Positions 59,875 to 64,000 of a DNA stretch of 64,000 nucleotides are shown piece by piece. Made by a program: the position numbers and the translations under genes. Under the pieces are notes generated by a model. The model was given only the letters and a program-made list of their open reading frames with translations, made no database searches and was not told where the DNA came from. Location of the stretch: contig NZ_RBHX01000002.1 of the NCBI RefSeq assembly GCF_003626735.1, forward strand, positions 207,420 through 271,419, written 5' to 3'. The DNA is from Microbacterium sp. CGR2 (GTDB lineage: Bacteria; Actinomycetota; Actinomycetes; Actinomycetales; Microbacteriaceae). Numbering within the stretch: position 1 is the first letter of the stretch; every line of letters begins with the position of its first letter.

Positions 59875-61535
59875 CAGTGCATCGGAATCTTGAGGCCGCG
59901 CTCGCGGGCGACTTCTCTGGCGTGCTCGTAGCCTGCGTCGACGTGACGCATGACCCCGGTTCCCGGATCGTTGATCAGCACTCGTTCGAGCTTCTGCGCC
60001 GCGAGTTCGGTGCCGTCGGCGACGATGACCTGTCCGGCGTGGATGGAGCGGCCGATACCGACGCCCCCGCCGTGGTGCAGCGACACCCAGGAAGCGCCGG
60101 ATGCCGTGTTCAGCAGTGCGTTCAACAGCGGCCAGTCGGCGATGGCGTCGGAGCCATCCTTCATCGCCTCGGTCTCGCGGTACGGAGATGCCACGGAGCC
60201 GGAGTCCAGATGGTCGCGCCCGATCACGATCGGTGCGGCCAGTTCTCCGGACGCCACCATCTCGTTGAAGCGGAGCCCGGCGAGGTGGCGTTCCTGGTAG
60301 CCGAGCCAGCAGATGCGAGCGGGAAGCCCCTCGAAGTGGACCTTCTCCCCGGCCTTCTCCAGCCAACGGTGCAACGCGGCGTCCTCGGGGAACAGATCGG
60401 CGATGGCGCGGTCCGTCTTGTAGATGTCCTCGGGGTCGCCCGAGAGAGCGGCCCAGCGGAACGGTCCCCTCCCCTCTTCGAACTGGGGTCGGATGTACGC
60501 CGGCACGAAGCCGGGGAACGCGAACGCCCGCTCGAAGCCGCCCAGCTCAGCCTCGCGCCTGATCGAGTTCCCGTAGTCGAACACCGCCGCGCCGGCATCC
60601 TGGAACGCGACCATCGCTGCGACGTGCGCTGCCATGGACGCGCGCGAGCGTTGGGTGAAACCCTCGGGGTCACGCTCGGCTTCCGACTTGCCGTCCCCGA
60701 GCGCCATCCCCGCCGGGAGGTACGCGAGCGGGTCGTGGGCGCTGGTCTGGTCGGTGACGATGTCGATCGGCACTCCTCGACGCCGCAGCTCCGGGAAGAC
60801 GTCCGCGGCGTTGCCGACGATGCCCACCGAGAGCGGCTCGCCGGCGTCCTTCGACGCGACGACACGCGCGACGGCGGCGTCGAGGTCGAGTGTGTATTCG
60901 TCGAGGTAGCCGTGCTCCACCCGCCGAGCCAGACGCGATTCGTCGACATCGACGATCAGCACGACGCCCTCGTTGAGAGTGACGGCCAGCGGCTGAGCGC
61001 CGCCCATGCCGCCCGCTCCGGCGGTGAGGGTGAGCGTACCGCGCAGCGACTCCCTCCCGAGGGATCGCGCGACGGCCGCGAAGGTCTCGTACGTGCCCTG
61101 GAGGATGCCCTGCGTGCCGATGTAGATCCAGGAACCGGCGGTCATCTGGCCGTACATGGTCAGACCCAGCTGCTCGAGGCGGCGGAACTCCGGCCAGTTC
61201 GCCCAGTCGCCGACGAGGTTCGAGTTGGCGATCAGCACCCGTGGGGCCCACTCGTGGGTGCGAAAGACACCGACGGGCTTGCCGGACTGCACGAGCAGGG
61301 TCTCGTCGGGTTCCAACTCGTCGAGTGTGCGGACGATCGCGTCGTACGCCTCCCAGTTGCGGGCGGCCTTTCCCGTGCCGCCGTACACCACCAGATCCTC
61401 AGGGTGTTCCGCGACCTCGGGATCGAGGTTGTTCATGAGCATCCGCTTGGCTGCCTCCGCGCCCCAGCTCTTCGCGGTGCGCTGATTGCCGCGCGCCGCA
61501 CGAACGGAGCGTCTCTCTGCGACGGGTTCAGACAT
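59874..61535 (-). CDS. hutU: Urocanate hydratase
   Basis: 553 residues from the ATG at 61535 ([16 protein letters not shown]), the normal length. Diagnostic sequence [21 protein letters not shown] (in part: [14 protein letters not shown]) for NAD binding, [25 protein letters not shown] (in parts), [17 protein letters not shown] and [20 protein letters not shown], containing the active-site region. It adds water to urocanate using NAD as electrophile. Overlaps hutH by 8 bp. Confidence 0.97.
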   Translation of the reverse strand: MSEPVAERRSVRAARGNQRTAKSWGAEAAKRMLMNNLDPEVAEHPEDLVVYGGTGKAARNWEAYDAIVRTLDELEPDETLLVQSGKPVGVFRTHEWAPRVLIANSNLVGDWANWPEFRRLEQLGLTMYGQMTAGSWIYIGTQGILQGTYETFAAVARSLGRESLRGTLTLTAGAGGMGGAQPLAVTLNEGVVLIVDVDESRLARRVEHGYLDEYTLDLDAAVARVVASKDAGEPLSVGIVGNAADVFPELRRRGVPIDIVTDQTSAHDPLAYLPAGMALGDGKSEAERDPEGFTQRSRASMAAHVAAMVAFQDAGAAVFDYGNSIRREAELGGFERAFAFPGFVPAYIRPQFEEGRGPFRWAALSGDPEDIYKTDRAIADLFPEDAALHRWLEKAGEKVHFEGLPARICWLGYQERHLAGLRFNEMVASGELAAPIVIGRDHLDSGSVASPYRETEAMKDGSDAIADWPLLNALLNTASGASWVSLHHGGGVGIGRSIHAGQVIVADGTELAAQKLERVLINDPGTGVMRHVDAGYEHAREVARERGLKIPMH

Positions 61536-63072
61536 GCGTGTGCTCCTTTGCGACGCGGGCGACCTCGCCCGACTGGACGAGTGCGGTGACGGCTTCGATC
61601 TCCGGTGAGAGGAACCGGTCAGGGCCGGGCCCTGCGGCGACTGTGCGGACCAGGTCCCGCACGGCACCCGTCGCCGGTCCGGCCTGAAGCGGCGCCCGGA
61701 GGTCGAGAGCGCGGGCGCCGGTGAGGATCTCGATCGCGAGCACGCGACCGAGTCCGTCGACGGCACGGCGAAGCTTTCGCGCGGCTGCCCAGCCCATCGA
61801 CACATGGTCCTCCTGCATCGCCGAGGACGGGATGGAATCGACCGATGCCGGGACGGCGAGCCGCTTGAGCTCGGAGACGATCCCCGCGGCCGCGTACTGC
61901 GCGATCATGAGTCCGGAGTCCACGCCCACTTCATGCGCGAGGAACGGCGGCAGTCCGTGGCTGCGGGCCGGGTCGAGTGCGCGGTCCGTGCGACGTTCGG
62001 AGATCGACGCCACGTCGGCGACGGAGATGGCCAGGAAGTCGAGCACGGCGGCGATCGGCGCACCATGGAAGTTGCCGTTGGACTCGATGCGTCCGTCAAG
62101 GGTGATGATCGGATTGTCGATGACGCTGGCGAGTTCGCGTCCGGCGATCATCTCGGCGTGCGACATCGTGTCGCGGGCGGCCCCGTGCACCTGCGGAGAG
62201 CACCGCAGCGAGTAGGCATCCTGGACCCGTCCGTCTTCGGGCCCCCGGTGACTCGCCACGATGGGCGAGCCGGAGAGGAAAGCACGGAGGTTCTGGGCGG
62301 ATTCGGCCTGCCCCGTCTGCGGACGGAGTGCCATGAGGTCGGCCGCGAAGACCGCGTCGGTGCCGAGCTGGGATTCGATCGACATCGCCGCAGCAAGATC
62401 TGCGGTGACGAGCAGCGCGTCAAGATCGTGGAGCGCGAGGATCAGCATCCCGAGCATCCCGTCCGTCCCGTTGATCAGCGCGAGGCCTTCCTTCTCGACG
62501 AGGGTGAGGGGCTCGATGCCCGCCGCTGCGAGAGCCTCGGATGCCGGGAGCACTGCGCCGTCCCGAAGCAGTCGGACGTCGCCCTCTCCCATTGCTGCGA
62601 GTGCGATGTGCGCGAGGGGTGCGAGATCACCGGAACACCCGAGCGAGCCGTACTCGCGGACGATCGGAGTGATCCCGGCATTCAGAACAGCGGCGTAGGT
62701 CTCCACGACCACCGGGCGGACGCCGGTGCGGCCCGAGGCCAGGGTCTGCAGCCGCAGCAGCTGCAGCCCGCGGGTGACTTCGGGCTCGACTTCGGCGCCC
62801 GTGCCGGCCGCGTGGGAACGGATCAGGCTCGCCTGCAGTTGCAGCCGCCGTTCCGGCGCGATGAAGGTGGTCGCGAGCGCGCCGAACCCCGTCGAGACGC
62901 CGTAGTGCGGGTGCGGGTCGGACGCGAGACCGTCGACGACAGCACGAGTGTCGGCGACACGCTGAAGTGCGATGCTGTCGAGGGCGACAGGGGCACCGCC
63001 TCGGACGACGGCGACGACATCGGACGCGCCGAGCGGTGCCGCTCCTACGAGAATCGGGGCAAGATCATTCAT
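61528..63072 (-). CDS. hutH: Histidine ammonia-lyase
   Basis: 514 residues from the ATG at 63072. The MIO prosthetic group would form from Cys-Ser-Gly in [14 protein letters not shown] (about residues 140-153) rather than the more common Ala-Ser-Gly. The PROSITE pattern allows this and I recall it in Streptomyces. The active-site Tyr is in [27 protein letters not shown] and [15 protein letters not shown] are other family blocks. It deaminates histidine to urocanate. First gene of the minus-strand hut operon, divergent from an IclR gene 52 bp away. Confidence 0.96.
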   Translation of the reverse strand: MNDLAPILVGAAPLGASDVVAVVRGGAPVALDSIALQRVADTRAVVDGLASDPHPHYGVSTGFGALATTFIAPERRLQLQASLIRSHAAGTGAEVEPEVTRGLQLLRLQTLASGRTGVRPVVVETYAAVLNAGITPIVREYGSLGCSGDLAPLAHIALAAMGEGDVRLLRDGAVLPASEALAAAGIEPLTLVEKEGLALINGTDGMLGMLILALHDLDALLVTADLAAAMSIESQLGTDAVFAADLMALRPQTGQAESAQNLRAFLSGSPIVASHRGPEDGRVQDAYSLRCSPQVHGAARDTMSHAEMIAGRELASVIDNPIITLDGRIESNGNFHGAPIAAVLDFLAISVADVASISERRTDRALDPARSHGLPPFLAHEVGVDSGLMIAQYAAAGIVSELKRLAVPASVDSIPSSAMQEDHVSMGWAAARKLRRAVDGLGRVLAIEILTGARALDLRAPLQAGPATGAVRDLVRTVAAGPGPDRFLSPEIEAVTALVQSGEVARVAKEHTHV

Positions 63073-63124
63073 GTTCCGATTCCACACCCGCAGCCTCGAC
63101 GGCGACAGCCGATCGTGACATCCT

Positions 63125-63913
63125 GTGTCTGTGATCCCAGACAATCACGGCGCGCGGGTGGCGGCCGAAACGCAGGTGCCGGCGGCGGCCCAGACATTGC
63201 GCATCCTGAGCTATCTCGCCGGACGGCCTGCGCCGGTGGCAGCCTCCGCGATCGCTCGCGCACTCGAGCTCCCGCGATCCACCGTGTACCACCTCCTCAG
63301 CACGTCGGCCGCGCACGGATTCGTCCTGCACTTTCGGGAGGAGCGCCGGTGGGGCCTCGGAACCTCAGCGTTCGAACTCGCGGGCGGGTATACGCGGCAG
63401 CAGCCCCTCGCCCGATTGGGGAGGCCCGTTGTCACGGCGCTTTCCGACAGCGTGGGCGAGAGCGCACACCTCGCGGTCATGAGCGGAGCGGATGTGCTCT
63501 ACATCGTCGAGCAGCGCGCTCCGCGGCGGCCGGCACTGGTGACGGATGTCGGTGTCCGTCTTCCCGCACACCTCACCGCGAGCGGACGCGCCATGCTCGC
63601 AGCTCTGCCTCGAGAGCAGGTGCGCGCCCTGTACCCCGGGGTTTCCGCATTCCCGGACCGGACGGGCGTGGGGCCGAGAAGTCCGTCGGAGTTGCGCGAC
63701 CTGCTGCGCGAGGTGCGCACGCGGGGATATGCCACCGAACGCGACGAGATCGCTGAGGGGCTCCAATCGGTGGGTGCGGCTGTGCGGGACTCCGCAGGGT
63801 GGCCGGTGGCGGCGATTGCCGTGACCTGGGCCGACGAAGCCCTCGATGAGCGCACCCTCGCCGACGCAGTGCGCGACGCCGCCGCTGTCTTGGAGTCGCG
63901 ACTCACGCACTGA
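63125..63913 (+). CDS. IclR family transcriptional regulator of the hut cluster
   Basis: 262 residues from the GTG at 63125; a second GTG at 63131 is possible. Winged helix at about residues 18-80 (AQTLRILSYLAGRPAPVAASAIARALELPRSTVYHLLST, in parts). Effector domain with ESAHLAVMSGADVLYIVEQ, LPAHLTASGRAMLAALP and RGYATERDEIAEGLQSVGAAV. Divergent from hutH across 52 bp, which fits a local regulator responding to urocanate or histidine. IclR control of hut is inferred from position. Confidence 0.9.
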   Translation: MSVIPDNHGARVAAETQVPAAAQTLRILSYLAGRPAPVAASAIARALELPRSTVYHLLSTSAAHGFVLHFREERRWGLGTSAFELAGGYTRQQPLARLGRPVVTALSDSVGESAHLAVMSGADVLYIVEQRAPRRPALVTDVGVRLPAHLTASGRAMLAALPREQVRALYPGVSAFPDRTGVGPRSPSELRDLLREVRTRGYATERDEIAEGLQSVGAAVRDSAGWPVAAIAVTWADEALDERTLADAVRDAAAVLESRLTH

Positions 63914-63949
63914 GCGTTATGGCGCGGGCGACGGGTGGTTAACGCGAAA

Positions 63950-63971
63950 AGGCCACCCGATCGGGTGGCCT
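63950..63971. terminator. Palindromic terminator at the right edge
   Basis: AGGCCACCCGATCGGGTGGCCT is a perfect 22 bp palindrome (I give it as two 11 bp halves), 36 bp after the IclR stop, preceded by AAA and followed by CAT. The window ends with a second ATGGCCACCC at 63989-63998, possibly the left arm of another hairpin just outside. Confidence 0.65.
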
Positions 63972-64000
63972 CATCGGCGAACGCAAAATGGCCACCCAGC

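Overview
High-GC actinobacterial chromosome, most like Microbacterium or another Microbacteriaceae. The evidence is strong G/C preference at third codon positions, frequent GTG starts, many ATGA/GTGA coupled gene junctions, a class Ib nrdHIEF operon, and a Cys-Ser-Gly histidase of the type I recall from actinobacteria. The window is gene-dense and looks chromosomal. I see no rRNA, tRNA, CRISPR, insertion sequence, integrase or phage structural gene. All family calls come from reading motifs; no database search was possible.

Layout. 1-2901 (+): end of a medium-chain quinone-type reductase, a Gfo/Idh/MocA oxidoreductase and a NYN-LOTUS putative RNase. 2912-11102 (-): a long sugar operon (Gfo/Idh/MocA dehydrogenase, ribose-type ABC ATPase, two permeases, lipoprotein binding protein, ketose 3-epimerase, xylose-isomerase-like barrel, Dabb protein). 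A ROK repressor (+) and a second dehydrogenase/TIM-barrel pair (-) follow to 14349. 14409-16625 (+): TetR, DUF4166 and a TIGR01777-type epimerase. 16622-21635: small membrane proteins, an aldo/keto reductase, a divergent pair of HTH regulators with an ImmA/IrrE peptidase, a GNAT acetyltransferase, a flavodoxin-like protein and an NAD-epimerase. 21645-24385 (-): DHA2-type drug exporter with two MarR regulators and two palindromic operators on its promoter.

24452-39695 is a glycan-use region. It has an AraC regulator, a CUT1-type ABC importer (two permeases plus lipoprotein), a GH78 alpha-L-rhamnosidase, a GH127-like beta-L-arabinofuranosidase, and a secreted FG-GAP/GH99-like protein closed by a terminator. 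Then come an IlvD-type sugar-acid dehydratase (-) and, divergently, an FAA hydrolase, Zn-dehydrogenase and SDR (+), with an IclR regulator after them. I read the last group as an oxidative (diketo-hydrolase) route for a 6-deoxy sugar such as L-rhamnose or L-fucose, which would use the sugar freed by the rhamnosidase.

40587-42550: nitrilase-family amidohydrolase divergent from a LysR regulator. 42597-42810: two strong hairpin terminators. 42847-46709 (-): nrdH-nrdI-nrdE-nrdF, whose upstream region holds two NrdR-like boxes 32 bp apart and a cluster of DnaA-box-like sequences. 47076-51658 (+): MFS transporter, PfkB kinase, alpha/beta hydrolase, acyl-CoA-dehydrogenase-fold flavoprotein and Lrp/AsnC regulator. 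51637-56181: PucR regulator divergent from a methylmalonate-semialdehyde dehydrogenase and a class III aminotransferase (probable beta-alanine or related amine catabolism). 56183-57769: CsoR/RcnR-family regulator and a DUF445 membrane protein. 57771-63913: histidine utilisation (hutG +, hutH-hutU-hutI -, IclR-type regulator +). No single element is clearly a new defence or mobile system. The best leads for new biology are the two sugar pathways, the XRE/ImmA module, and the regulatory architectures at 24409-24452, 25401-25436 and 46761-46998.
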